Assembly (NCBI GenBank): GCA_016716235.1
Contig: JADJWS010000001.1
Span: 372,001 to 436,000 of the forward strand
Source of the DNA: Candidatus Defluviilinea gracilis
GTDB taxonomy: Bacteria > Chloroflexota > Anaerolineae > Anaerolineales > Villigracilaceae
Length of the DNA: 64,000 nucleotides
Reading direction: 5' to 3'
Below the pieces are notes generated by a model. It did not search any database. It was not told where the DNA came from and worked only from the letters and a program-made list of their open reading frames with translations. The translations under genes were made by a program, and so were the position numbers. Below, piece after piece: positions 25,159 to 34,069 of the stretch. Each line of letters begins with the position of its first letter. The stretch's first letter is position 1.

Positions 25159-26322
25159 TTAAGGCAATCCCCATAAAATAACCGTAGATGGGTATTCTGG
25201 TCCAGCGCCCTCTGAGGCAGACACTAAAAATTGCCCATCGAACGAAAATTCAAGGCTGATCACTTTAGTTTTGTGTCCAGTTAACTCGGCTACCATTTCC
25301 CAAGTATCTGTTCGCCAAATTCTGACTCGACGGTCTATTCCGCCTGCCGCCAATAGACTTCCATCGGGCGAATAAGCAACAGTAAAAGTTTTAAATTGTG
25401 GATTAAAGCCTTCGACCTCTTTTTCGTTTTCCAAATCCCAAACATATATCTCACCTGCATCGCCTACCACGATGAACTTCCCATCTGGTGAAAATTCAAG
25501 ATCTAAAATCGGGAACATGCTATTATCAATTACTTTCGGTTCGTTCCAGTCTGCCGTATCCCAAATCCGTATCGCTTCATCTTGTCCTGCGGCAGCCAAC
25601 AATTTGCCGTCAGGAGAAAATGCCACAACATTAATACGGGCGACAGAATCTTTTTGGTCGGGTTGGATTTTTGTATCGAGCAAACGAGAAAATGTCTCCG
25701 TTTCGTATGCTTGGACATGCCCATCTGCATTTCCGATTGCCAGCAAGTTCCCGTCAGGCGACCATTGAACATCATTGATAACATGGCTCAATCTATCAGT
25801 TTGAAATTCAAACTGAGTAATAATTTCACCCGTGCTTAAATCGAAAATTGCCATCACAGTATCGACGCCCGAGGAGGGCAGAATTCGCATTGCCAACAAC
25901 TTCCCATCTGGAGAAATTGCTATAGGTGGAAAAGGATATTCCGAGATACCTAATGGGCTGTTTGACACTTTATTTTTCTTCTCCCAAAGATAAAGCAATG
26001 AATCCTGTCCGTCGCTACTTGTTATAAATGAATTTGTATTAGGGATAAAAATATTACGGATTGGCGTCTGGTGGTCAGTGATGGTTTCCAGCGCAACAAT
26101 AGTTGCAGCAGTGTCAGGGTTAATGGATGGCGCAGGGATTGCTGTTGGGGTCGGCGAAGGTTCAGGCGTAGATGTAGGTTGTTGCGTCGGCGTCGGGGAC
26201 AGGTCAGTGGTTTGTGTTGGCGCGTTTGTAATTTCGGAAGTTGCAGGGTTTTCCGAAGGCGTTCTAAGACATGCAGATAAAAACAATACACTAATCAGCG
26301 AAACCAGAATTATTTTTCTCAT
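25159..26322 (-). CDS. WD40 beta-propeller lipoprotein
   Basis: A 387-aa lipoprotein. After the signal (LFLSAC) comes a Thr/Pro linker of about 60 residues and a seven-bladed propeller made of WD40 repeats (for example FSPDGKLLAAAGQDEAIRIWD, split over blades, FSPDGKFIVVGDAGEIYVWD, AYSPDGSLLAAGGIDRRVRIWR). ATG 26322 has AAGGA upstream. It is probably an extracytoplasmic binding scaffold. The divergent pseudouridine synthase gene starts 87 nt away. Confidence 0.85.
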   Translation of the reverse strand: MRKIILVSLISVLFLSACLRTPSENPATSEITNAPTQTTDLSPTPTQQPTSTPEPSPTPTAIPAPSINPDTAATIVALETITDHQTPIRNIFIPNTNSFITSSDGQDSLLYLWEKKNKVSNSPLGISEYPFPPIAISPDGKLLAMRILPSSGVDTVMAIFDLSTGEIITQFEFQTDRLSHVINDVQWSPDGNLLAIGNADGHVQAYETETFSRLLDTKIQPDQKDSVARINVVAFSPDGKLLAAAGQDEAIRIWDTADWNEPKVIDNSMFPILDLEFSPDGKFIVVGDAGEIYVWDLENEKEVEGFNPQFKTFTVAYSPDGSLLAAGGIDRRVRIWRTDTWEMVAELTGHKTKVISLEFSFDGQFLVSASEGAGPEYPSTVILWGLP

Positions 26323-26409
26323 ACTTTTTCCTTGTAATTTGAATCGAACAGCCGCCATCATACTCAAGAAGATATGAATTTGACCTTTCACGTAGATTAC
26401 AATTCAATA

Positions 26410-27051
26410 ATGACAGTGATTTATCAAGACCAACACATCCTCGTCCTCAACAAACCCGCAGGGATTCCCGTTCTGCCTGATGGGTGGGAGAAGGATTCGC
26501 CGTATTTGGTGAAGATGCTGGAGGAGGAGTTCGGGAAAATGTGGATCATTCACCGCTTGGACAAGATCACCAGCGGGGTGATGGTCTTCGCGCGAGATGC
26601 GGAGAGTCACCGCGCGTTGAATATGCAGTTCGAGAATCACGAGGTAGAGAAGGTCTATCATGCGATCGTGGAGGGGAATCCAACGTGGGAGGAGAGAACG
26701 GCGAAGCATCCGTTGCGAGTCAATGTGGGGCATAAGCATCGGACAGCCGTGGACGACAGGAACGGGAAGCCGTCGGAGACGCGATTCAGGCTGAGGGAAC
26801 TGTATCAAGCCGCGGCGTTGGTTGAAGCGATGCCGAAGACGGGGAGAACGCATCAGGTACGAGTCCATGCAAAGGCGGTGGGGCATCCGCTGGTGGGAGA
26901 TGTCCTGTATGGCGCGGCGGAGTCGAATATTATTGCGCGTCCCGCGTTGCATGCGCTGTCGTTGACGCTCACACATCCAAACACTCACGAAAGACTCACC
27001 TTCAAAGCGGAGTACCCGCAGGACTTTGCCACAGCGTTGAAACTTTTGTAA
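26410..27051 (+). CDS. RluA-family pseudouridine synthase
   Basis: A 213-aa enzyme with the family motif HRLDKITSGVMVFA (catalytic Asp), GRTHQVRVHAKAVGHPLVGD and the C-terminal HALSLTLTHP strand. It has no S4 domain, so it resembles RluA/RluE-like short forms more than RluD. It modifies uridines in rRNA or tRNA. A TACAAT box (26398-26403) ends 6 nt before the preferred ATG 26410, a possible leaderless start. Confidence 0.85.
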   Translation: MTVIYQDQHILVLNKPAGIPVLPDGWEKDSPYLVKMLEEEFGKMWIIHRLDKITSGVMVFARDAESHRALNMQFENHEVEKVYHAIVEGNPTWEERTAKHPLRVNVGHKHRTAVDDRNGKPSETRFRLRELYQAAALVEAMPKTGRTHQVRVHAKAVGHPLVGDVLYGAAESNIIARPALHALSLTLTHPNTHERLTFKAEYPQDFATALKLL

Positions 27052-27089
27052 GTTGAACGCGCTCAACTTCCTGTGGTATCCTTCGCCCG

Positions 27090-27944
27090 ATGATTCCAAA
27101 CCCTTCGACTTCGCTCAGGACAGGTTTGCCTCGCCTCGATATTTTGCCCATCGAAAGTTTGATCTTGCATGAAGACCACGACGCGCAAAGGAGCGCCCCG
27201 CTGATCGAAAAACTGCGCGGCGCGGGGGTTCTGCGCAACCCGCCCATCGTGATGCCATTAACGGACGGCACAGAACGGTACATGGTGCTGGACGGCGCGA
27301 ACCGCGTCACATCGTTGCATGAGTTGGACTTTCCGCATCTTGTGGCGCAGGTTGTGCAAGCAGACGACCAAAACGTAAATTTACAAACATGGAATCATGT
27401 TGTCTGGGGGATGAGCGCGAAATCGTTGATGAGCGAACTTCGCAAACTCAAAGGCGTCGATGTTGTCAAAGTCGACACGCATAAATCGGTGGACGCGCCG
27501 AAGTACGCGCCTGTCAACGCGCGCCTGCCCGATGGGAAGTTGTATTTACTCCTGGAAGAGCCTACCGACCTTGCGAATCATATCGCCACGCTTCATGCGA
27601 TTGTGAACGCGTACAAAACGTCCGCGTCGCTCGATCGCACCAGTCAGACGTTGATCGAACCGTTCCGCGAAGTTCACCAAGACCTGACCGCGTTGATTAT
27701 CTTTCCGCGTTTCAAGATTCGCACCCTGCTCAAACTGGCGGGGAGGAAGATCGTTCTGCCCACCGGCATCACACGCTTCACCGTTTCGCCGCGCACGTTG
27801 CATTTGAATTATCCACTGCACGAGTTGTCGAGCGGAAAGCCGATCGAATACAAAAGGGAATACCTCAAGAAGTGGGTGGATGAGCGCGTGATGAAGAAGG
27901 GCGTGCGTTTATACGCCGAAGCGACATTTTTGTTCGATGAGTAA
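27090..27944 (+). CDS. ParB-N/SerK-like protein
   Basis: A 284-aa protein with a ParB-like N-terminal domain (ILPIESLILHEDHDAQRSAPL, LRNPPIVMPL, MVLDGANRVTSLHELDFPH) and a C-terminal extension. This architecture is found in the SbnI/SerK group, where it acts as an ADP- or ATP-dependent free serine kinase or regulator. The Glu/Asp of that site appear in the HEDHD and DGANR segments. The first codons include a repeat (PSTSLRTG, 27101-27124) in frame. Regulation or substrate cannot be told here. Confidence 0.7.
   Translation: MIPNPSTSLRTGLPRLDILPIESLILHEDHDAQRSAPLIEKLRGAGVLRNPPIVMPLTDGTERYMVLDGANRVTSLHELDFPHLVAQVVQADDQNVNLQTWNHVVWGMSAKSLMSELRKLKGVDVVKVDTHKSVDAPKYAPVNARLPDGKLYLLLEEPTDLANHIATLHAIVNAYKTSASLDRTSQTLIEPFREVHQDLTALIIFPRFKIRTLLKLAGRKIVLPTGITRFTVSPRTLHLNYPLHELSSGKPIEYKREYLKKWVDERVMKKGVRLYAEATFLFDE
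27101..27124. repeat. STSLRTG-type repeat at a gene start
   Basis: CCCTTCGACTTCGCTCAGGA then CAGG. It is a variant of the repeat at 7311-7330 and again lies within the N-terminal codons of a gene. Confidence 0.6.
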
Positions 27945-28302
27945 CAACTAGAGATTAGAGACTGGAGATTAGTGGATAAGAGAATTAGAGGATTAGAGGA
28001 TTAGAGGATTCGTCGCCACACATTGTCCCGATGGTCTTCGGGAGAGAACACAGAGAGATGTGAGCTTTTGGTTTATTCACTTTGACGACTCTTCCTGACT
28101 AAGGAACTATGGCTCTACCGTTTTTAACGGGAAACCTTTTTTTCAAACACAAAGGACACGACGGTCACAAAGGAAAACCCAAGGAATCTAGGCTCTTTTT
28201 TGCCTTTGTGTACTTTGTGCCCTTCGTGGTGAAGCTCTTTCCCGTTAATTACGGGAGACCCGGAACTATTCAACTACTCGACTATTCAACTACTTAACTA
28301 CC
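27945..28302. repeat. Repeat-filled intergenic region
   Basis: First a GAGATTAGAGACTGGAGATT and GAGGATTAGAGGATTAGAGG tandem tract (27950-28011), then the second 150-bp palindromic element (28111-28262), then an AACTACTCGACTATTCAACT tandem tract up to the next ATG. No gene. Confidence 0.7.
28111..28262. repeat. 150-bp palindromic intergenic element, copy 2
   Basis: It matches 11195-11345 over the full length with few differences, in the same orientation, and has the same inverted halves (CACAAAGGACACGACGG against CTTTGTGCCCTTCGTGG). Confidence 0.8.
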
Positions 28303-28665
28303 ATGGATTTCTTTTTTGCCGAAGACAATTTGAAACGCATGACGCCTGCGGAGACGCGGATCACGTCGCTCGCGGCGGAGCCGTACCCCGATGGCTATCG
28401 CGCGCGAGTGAACATCGAAGTTACGCCGTTTCAAAAGAGACCGCACATCGAAGTGGCGTTGAAAGACGCGAACGGCGGCGAGGTTGCCTCTGCAAGCATC
28501 GTCGAGCCGATGGGATGGAAACTCGAGCTCACCATGCACATCCGCGCTGAGGAGTTGAAGAATCCATACACGCTGGAGGCAAAGTTATATTATCCCGACG
28601 GACCTGCGCAAGAACCGGTCAAATTTTCCTTCGACGTAAAACCGCCTCAGCCCGGTTCTAGTTAA
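28303..28665 (+). CDS. Hypothetical protein, 120 aa
   Basis: A 120-aa protein, cytoplasmic by lack of signal. It has a beta-rich look (YRARVNIEVTPFQKRPHIEV, TLEAKLYYPDGPAQEPVKF) suggestive of an immunoglobulin- or C2-like strand order, but I cannot name a family. It is 12 nt before the TolB-like lipoprotein gene and may be co-transcribed with it. Confidence 0.65.
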   Translation: MDFFFAEDNLKRMTPAETRITSLAAEPYPDGYRARVNIEVTPFQKRPHIEVALKDANGGEVASASIVEPMGWKLELTMHIRAEELKNPYTLEAKLYYPDGPAQEPVKFSFDVKPPQPGSS

Positions 28666-28677
28666 TCGACATTTTCA

Positions 28678-30528
28678 ATGCGCAAACCTTTTACCAGACT
28701 AACTCTCATTATCCCCCTGCTCCTGATTCTTTCATCGTGCTTGCAACCTGGCGAGGATCCGTCCACTCCGCAGGCGTTTTCGCAAACCCCTTCCACAGCC
28801 GATTCCGCCCTGCCGATCTCTAGCGGCGCGCGCGAGACGCTCATCTTTTCGATCGAGGAAGACGGCTACGCCCACCTCTTTGCATTCATCCCGAACCAGA
28901 TGCCGCTCACACGTTTGACCGGCGATAAGTGGGACGACATCACGCCTGCCATCAGCCCGGATGGAACGCGGATCGCGTTCGCGTCCAACCGCAGTGGATA
29001 CTGGGACCTCTATCTCTTCGACGCCTCCAACGGGGAAGTGACCCGGCTCACCGACACACCGGAATATGAGGGCGCGCCAACCTGGTCGCCGGACGGCTCA
29101 TTCCTCGCTTTCGAAGCCTACCTCGAGGATAGTCTTGAGGTCGTGATTGGGCCGGCGGGGAATCCGCGAGAGGGCGCAATCTTGTTGACTTCCTCCGCAA
29201 CCGCAGACCATTCGCCGGCGTGGTCGCCGGGCGGGCGGCAGATCGTATTCGTGTCGGATGGCGAGATCATCCTTGCCGACCTGGATAAAACCGACAACAC
29301 GCGTTACGCCAACTTAAGCAACACAGCAGACGCGGCGGAATCGCATCCGGTCTGGTCGCAGGATGGGACTCGGTTGATGTGGGCGGCATCCAGCCAGAAT
29401 GTGGGGAGAAGCGGGATTTACCTCTGGGATTCAACGCGCAACGCGCCCGCCGTCTGGGTCGCTGACGGGAATTATCCCGCATGGAATCCATCGGGAGACA
29501 ATTTCATCACCACGTTTAACACGCCAAATGAAACCTATCTGGCGAATTATTCGCTGGATGGAAACCTGCTCGAACCGCTGGCAACCTTCCCCAGTTCGTT
29601 ACGAGGCTTCGACTGGGCAAACCTGATCCTGGCAGAGCCTTTGCCGGCGATCGTTCAACAAACTGCGGGAATCACCCCCGCCCCGCTTTGGGTGTCGAAC
29701 ATTGCCGCGTCCTCCGAAGGCGCGGGGCGCGATTCACTCGTGAGTTTGAACAACGTGCAAGCGCCGTACCCGCAATTGAGCGACCGGGTGGACGAGGCAT
29801 TCAACGCTTTGCGCGAGCGCGTCATTCTCGAATCGGGCTGGGATGCGCTCGCCAGCCTCGAGAACGCGTATGTTCCGATCACCACAGCGCTCGACCCGGG
29901 CTTCGAGGAATCGTGGCTATATACTGGGCGCGCTTTCGCCATCAATTCGTTGATGACCAACGCCGGCTGGATGGTTGCCGCGCGCGAAGATTACGGCGCG
30001 CAAACGTATTGGCGATTGTACATCCGAGCGCAGGCGCAGGATGGTTCGCTCGGCGAGCCGCTCCGCGCAAACCCGTGGGACCTCTCGGCGCGATATAACC
30101 TCGACCCGAAAGTGTACGAACAAGGCGGCAAGTACAGCGCCGTGCCTGCGGGGTATTGGGTGGATGTGACCGCGCTCGCCCTCCAGTACGGCTGGCAACG
30201 CGTCCCGGCGCTCCCCAACTGGCGGACGTTTTATCGAGGCGCGCGTTTCACCGAATTCGCGCTTACTGACGGGCTTGATTTTTATTCGGCGCTTTTGCAA
30301 CTATATCCGCCCGATGTGTTGCTCACGCCCACGCGTTTGCTCCCGCCCACATTCACGCCGACCGTCACCTCCACCTTCACGCCGACCATCACGTTGACGC
30401 GCACGCCGCGGATTACGCAAACCACATCGTTGACGCCGACCATCACGCGAACGACCGCGCCAACCACCACGCCGATTCCAACCAACACAATAATGCCCAC
30501 GGTCACGCCGCCGACGATCATTCCATGA
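28678..30528 (+). CDS. TolB-like propeller lipoprotein
   Basis: A 616-aa lipoprotein (signal ends LILSSC). The N-terminal half is a PD40/TolB-type propeller (ITPAISPDGTRIAFASNRSG, APTWSPDGSFLAF, HPVWSQDGTRLMWAA). The middle, residues ~370-530, holds a separate alpha/beta part with DERVILESGWDAL-like helices, possibly a peptidoglycan- or peptide-binding region. The tail is a Thr/Pro linker of about 60 residues (TPTITLTRTPRITQT) encoded by ACGCCGAC-type repeats. The stop codon overlaps the start of the M23 peptidase gene. Confidence 0.8.
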   Translation: MRKPFTRLTLIIPLLLILSSCLQPGEDPSTPQAFSQTPSTADSALPISSGARETLIFSIEEDGYAHLFAFIPNQMPLTRLTGDKWDDITPAISPDGTRIAFASNRSGYWDLYLFDASNGEVTRLTDTPEYEGAPTWSPDGSFLAFEAYLEDSLEVVIGPAGNPREGAILLTSSATADHSPAWSPGGRQIVFVSDGEIILADLDKTDNTRYANLSNTADAAESHPVWSQDGTRLMWAASSQNVGRSGIYLWDSTRNAPAVWVADGNYPAWNPSGDNFITTFNTPNETYLANYSLDGNLLEPLATFPSSLRGFDWANLILAEPLPAIVQQTAGITPAPLWVSNIAASSEGAGRDSLVSLNNVQAPYPQLSDRVDEAFNALRERVILESGWDALASLENAYVPITTALDPGFEESWLYTGRAFAINSLMTNAGWMVAAREDYGAQTYWRLYIRAQAQDGSLGEPLRANPWDLSARYNLDPKVYEQGGKYSAVPAGYWVDVTALALQYGWQRVPALPNWRTFYRGARFTEFALTDGLDFYSALLQLYPPDVLLTPTRLLPPTFTPTVTSTFTPTITLTRTPRITQTTSLTPTITRTTAPTTTPIPTNTIMPTVTPPTIIP

Positions 30529-31664
30529 GGAAGGTATTGAATGTAGGGTTCGCGTGGTCTCGCCTGTTTGGCTACAGTTCCTCCAAGAACAAGAGGATAG
30601 GTTTTATTTTCGGGTTGGCGATTCTAAGTTTGCTCGCCTCTTGCGTTCCCGCAACGCCGGGCAACGCGAGCCAGACCCCAACGGGGGTGATTGCCGGGGA
30701 TGCGAATCAGCTACCTAGCGAGTCGGAAGCGACGCCGCGTCCCACGATCGAACCGTTTCGATTCATCCTGCCAACGCCCGGAGCAGAGCCGGTTTCGGGG
30801 TGGCGTCCGCCTCTGTACCCGATACCCTGGTCTGTTTCGCCGTATGATCATTTTTACTTCGCGCGCCCCATCGCGGCGGATAACGTCAACTGGCCCCTGG
30901 CGGAATATCGCTATGGCGGCGTGTTCTTCGCGCCGAATATTGTGCACACCGGCGTGGATATCGATGCGGCGGAGGGCGCTCCCATTCTCGCGGCAGGGGC
31001 GGGGACGGTTGTTTCGGCGGGTTGGGGCTTGTATACCGAAGTGCCCGGCAACGAGTCGGATCCGTATGGGCTGGCGGTGGTAGTTCGTCACGATTTTGGC
31101 TACAAGGGTCAATCGTTGTTCACAATTTACGCGCACATGAGCGCGATCTCGGCTGTTGAAGGTCAACACGTGGACACCGGCGATGTGATCGGCTTGGTCG
31201 GCGATACCGGCGCGACGACGGGACCGCATTTACATTTTGAGATCCGCTTGGGGAAAAACTCCTTCTACAACACATTCAACCCGGAGTTGTGGATGGCTCC
31301 GCCACAGGGTTGGGGCGTGTTGGTGGGTCGTATCACAGACGAAAAAGGCAAGTTGTTGAATCAATATTCCGTTGAGGTGCGGCCATTGCCCTCTGAAACG
31401 CCGTTGCGAAAAGTTCTCACCTACGCCGAAGGTTCGGTCAACGCCGATCCGTATTATCAAGAAAATTTGGTATTAAGCGACCTGCCCGCAGGGGTGTACA
31501 AAATCCTGATGGAATACAAAGAGAAGGATATGCAGTTCTTTGTGGAAATCTTCCCGGGGCAGGTCACTTACTTCACGTTTACAGACAAGGACGGGTTTCA
31601 ACTAACCCCGCCGCCCGTGCCGACGCTGGATTTTCTGCCGGGGACGGCTACCGCCGTACCTTGA
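30525..31664 (+). CDS. M23 family metallopeptidase lipoprotein
   Basis: A 379-aa LytM-type endopeptidase. Signal ends LLASC (Cys40). The catalytic zinc residues are visible: H141 and D145 in HTGVDID, H204 in YAHMS, H235/H237 in GPHLHFEI. A C-terminal beta domain (~residues 255-345, resembling a carboxypeptidase-regulatory fold) follows. It should cut peptidoglycan cross-bridges or act as an amidase activator at the cell surface. It overlaps the upstream gene by 4 nt. Confidence 0.88.
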   Translation: MRKVLNVGFAWSRLFGYSSSKNKRIGFIFGLAILSLLASCVPATPGNASQTPTGVIAGDANQLPSESEATPRPTIEPFRFILPTPGAEPVSGWRPPLYPIPWSVSPYDHFYFARPIAADNVNWPLAEYRYGGVFFAPNIVHTGVDIDAAEGAPILAAGAGTVVSAGWGLYTEVPGNESDPYGLAVVVRHDFGYKGQSLFTIYAHMSAISAVEGQHVDTGDVIGLVGDTGATTGPHLHFEIRLGKNSFYNTFNPELWMAPPQGWGVLVGRITDEKGKLLNQYSVEVRPLPSETPLRKVLTYAEGSVNADPYYQENLVLSDLPAGVYKILMEYKEKDMQFFVEIFPGQVTYFTFTDKDGFQLTPPPVPTLDFLPGTATAVP

Positions 31665-31688
31665 CGCACAGAACATCTGTGCTATACT
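31661..31688 (+). promoter_or_regulatory. recA promoter with SOS-box-like operator
   Basis: TTGACG (31661-31666), 16-nt spacer, TATACT (31683-31688). Between and over them lies AGAACATCTGTGCT (31670-31683), an imperfect palindrome that fits the GAAC-N4-GTTC LexA box of Gram-positives with one mismatch. LexA binding here would block the promoter. Confidence 0.7.
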
Positions 31689-31737
31689 CTCGGCTACACA
31701 ACATTAAGACTCTTACACTGTATTGGAGAAACACACC

Positions 31738-32847
31738 ATGTCCCCTCGAAAATCTAAAACCGCTGTTGAAGAACAGGAACAACCCTCCCGCAATGTGGAT
31801 GGCGCCAAACGCGCCGTGCTCGATAAAGCGCTCGGAGACATCCTCAAACGCTACGGCGATGGTTCCATCATCCGTCTCGGCGAAGCGCAACACATGCAAA
31901 CCGAGACCTTCCCCACCGGCTCGCTCTCGCTTGACATTGCCCTCGGCGTGGGCGGCATCCCGCGTGGGCGTGTGATCGAAATCTATGGGCCCGAATCTTC
32001 CGGCAAGACCACCATCTGCCAGCACATCATAGCCGAAGTGCAAAAACTGGGCGGCACCGCCGCCTTCATCGACATGGAACACGCCCTCGACCCGGTCTAC
32101 GCCGCGCGCGTGGGAGTGGATATCGACAACCTGCTCGTTTCACAACCCGATACCGGCGAACAAGCCCTCGAAATCACCGAAACCCTCGTCCGCTCGGGCG
32201 GCGTGGATATTGTCGTTGTAGACTCGGTTGCCGCGCTCGTGCCCCGCTCCGAAATCGAAGGCGACATGGGCGACGCCACCATGGGCGTGCAAGCAAGGCT
32301 CATGTCGCAGGCGCTCCGCAAACTTTCCGGTGCCATCAACCAGACCAAAACCGCCGTCGTTTTCACCAACCAACTCCGCTCGAAGATTGGCGTGATGTTC
32401 GGCAACCCCGAAACCACCACAGGCGGCAACGCCCTCAAGTTTTACGCCTCCGTGCGCCTCGATGTCCGCCGCATCCAAGCCATCAAGGTGGGCGAGGAAG
32501 TCATCGGTAACCGTACCCGCGTCAAAGTGGTCAAGAACAAAGTCGCGCCTCCGTTCCGCACCGCCGAATTCGACATCATGTTCAACGAAGGCATCTCGCG
32601 CGCCGGCGACATCCTCGACCTGGCAACCAAATTCGAGATCGTCCAGAAACGCGGCGCGTTCTTCTCCTATGGCGATCAACGCCTCGGTCAGGGGCGCGAA
32701 AACGCGAAAGACTTCCTCCGCTCGAACCCCGCGCTCATGGCTGAGATCGACGGCGTCATCCGCCAGAAAGCCTTAAGCGGCGAGATCGCCATGCCGCTCG
32801 AAATCGGCGGCGGCGAGGATGGCGGCGGATCCGACGAAGAAGCATAA
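31738..32847 (+). CDS. recA: RecA recombinase
   Basis: A 369-aa RecA with Walker A GPESSGKTT (residues 84-92), FIDMEHALDP, the L1/L2 loop region (TNQLRSKIGVMFGNPETTTG) and a C-terminal acidic tail (GGGEDGGGSDEEA). It promotes strand exchange and LexA self-cleavage. GGAG lies 9 nt before ATG 31738; the upstream TTG start is unlikely. A terminator follows at 32858. Confidence 0.97.
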   Translation: MSPRKSKTAVEEQEQPSRNVDGAKRAVLDKALGDILKRYGDGSIIRLGEAQHMQTETFPTGSLSLDIALGVGGIPRGRVIEIYGPESSGKTTICQHIIAEVQKLGGTAAFIDMEHALDPVYAARVGVDIDNLLVSQPDTGEQALEITETLVRSGGVDIVVVDSVAALVPRSEIEGDMGDATMGVQARLMSQALRKLSGAINQTKTAVVFTNQLRSKIGVMFGNPETTTGGNALKFYASVRLDVRRIQAIKVGEEVIGNRTRVKVVKNKVAPPFRTAEFDIMFNEGISRAGDILDLATKFEIVQKRGAFFSYGDQRLGQGRENAKDFLRSNPALMAEIDGVIRQKALSGEIAMPLEIGGGEDGGGSDEEA

Positions 32848-32857
32848 ATAATTCATG

Positions 32858-32884
32858 GGCGGACCGTTGTGTCCGCCTTTTTTA
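32858..32884 (+). terminator. recA terminator
   Basis: Arms GGCGGAC (32858-32864) and GTCCGCC (32871-32877), 6-nt loop, then a T-rich run. Confidence 0.85.
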
Positions 32885-32892
32885 TTTTTGAC

Positions 32893-33447
32893 ATGCTCCG
32901 CTTCATTTCGAAATTCATCCTGATTCTCCTCCCCGGCGTTTTCCTCGCCTCAGCCTGCTCGCCTGCGGATACGCCCACCCCGTTCATTCCGCCAACATCC
33001 CAGTCCCTGCTCATCGAACCCACGTTCATCATCCAACCCACACAAAATATCGTGACGGCACAATCTACGCCGTTGCCAACCATCGCCCCAACATCAGAAG
33101 CGGAAACCTGCGTCAACGATCTCACCTATATCGAAGACTTGACCATACCCGACAACACCTTCGTCACCTACGGCGCAGTCATCGACAAGCAATGGCTGGT
33201 GCAAAACAGCGGCACCTGCGACTGGGACTCAACGTATCGCTTCATCCACATCGGCGGCGCAGACTTGGGCGCCCAAACGGAAGCGTCGCTGTTCCCCGCC
33301 CGCGCCGGCATGAACGCCACCATTCAAATCATATTCACCGCGCCATTCACCGATGGAGAGTATGAATCCGCGTGGCAGGCATTCGACCCTGGCGGTCTCG
33401 CCTTTGGCGACCCGATCTATATCCGTGTGAATGTTGTTGCGCCATGA
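32893..33447 (+). CDS. NBR1-Ig-like domain lipoprotein
   Basis: A 184-aa lipoprotein with lipobox FLASAC near residue 22, a short Pro/Thr linker, and an NBR1-type Ig-like domain from residue ~75 (CVNDLTYIEDLTIPDNTFV, KQWLVQNSGTCDWDSTYRF, YESAWQAFDPGGLAFGD). In Chloroflexota such domains are common cell-surface modules. The recA terminator ends just before it, so it needs its own promoter. Confidence 0.82.
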   Translation: MLRFISKFILILLPGVFLASACSPADTPTPFIPPTSQSLLIEPTFIIQPTQNIVTAQSTPLPTIAPTSEAETCVNDLTYIEDLTIPDNTFVTYGAVIDKQWLVQNSGTCDWDSTYRFIHIGGADLGAQTEASLFPARAGMNATIQIIFTAPFTDGEYESAWQAFDPGGLAFGDPIYIRVNVVAP

Positions 33448-33490
33448 GAAAGCGATGCGCCAGCCGTTGAACTGCCGACGCATGATCAAT

Positions 33491-33572
33491 AGGACTTACG
33501 CCGTTGAATCTGTTGCGTCGTAGTTGCACTGCGGCGACGGCAGTACAACTGCCCGCCAACCGCGTAAGTCCT
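33491..33572. repeat. MITE-like palindromic element, intact copy
   Basis: Begins AGGACTTACG and ends CGTAAGTCCT (perfect 10-bp ends, ~16 bp with one mismatch), with inner arms GTTGCACTGC and GCAGTACAAC. The copy at 18193-18209 plus 19912-19962 is the same element split by IS1182. No ORF, so it depends on another transposase if mobile. Confidence 0.75.
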
Positions 33573-33631
33573 GATCAAAATGCCATTATGTTCTTCTCCA
33601 GTTCAACTGCGGGAAGAACAGGAGAGAACGC

Positions 33632-34003
33632 ATGCCCCCCCGAACCGACTTCCCCATCGTATTCGAACAATTGAAAAATATTCTCAAACCCTACGCGCCC
33701 AAACTCACCGTAAAAATGGATAACCAGAATGTGTTCTATCTCGATGGACCCTACAGCCAGAAATGGAAGAAGGAACTGTACTTCGCGTCCACCCACATCA
33801 AGAAAAATTATGTTTCCTTCTATCTCATGCCTGTTTACATGTACCCCGATCTATTGAAAGACATCAGTCCCGCGTTGAAAAAGCGAATGCAAGGGAAATC
33901 CTGTTTCAACTTCAAACGGGTCGAACCTGAGTTGTTTAAAGAACTCGCCGCGCTAACAAAGAGGGGCTTCGAACGATTCATGAAAGACGTATCGGTCTCG
34001 TGA
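33632..34003 (+). CDS. DUF1801-like protein
   Basis: A 123-aa protein resembling the DUF1801 (YdhG/YjbR-like) group: YLDGPYSQKWKKELYFASTH, VSFYLMPVYMYPDLL, ISPALKKRMQGKSCFNFKR. Starts at ATG 33632 with GGAGAG ahead. Function unknown; cytoplasmic. It is terminated by a strong hairpin shared with the convergent ABC gene. Confidence 0.6.
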   Translation: MPPRTDFPIVFEQLKNILKPYAPKLTVKMDNQNVFYLDGPYSQKWKKELYFASTHIKKNYVSFYLMPVYMYPDLLKDISPALKKRMQGKSCFNFKRVEPELFKELAALTKRGFERFMKDVSVS

Positions 34004-34020
34004 ATGGGTAACTCATGAAC

Positions 34021-34053
34021 AGAACTCGGAGATTTTTGAAATCTCCGAGTTCT
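34021..34053. terminator. Bidirectional terminator, 15-bp arms
   Basis: AGAACTCGGAGATTT (34021-34035) and AAATCTCCGAGTTCT (34039-34053), 3-nt loop TTG. Between convergent genes 33632-34003 and 34070-36070. Confidence 0.8.
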
Positions 34054-34069
34054 GTATAACGGGGCAAGG

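Noticed and set aside
27950..28302. Regular short repeats as a possible CRISPR array
   Set aside because: Units are ~10-16 nt, directly tandem, without unique spacers; no cas genes nearby.
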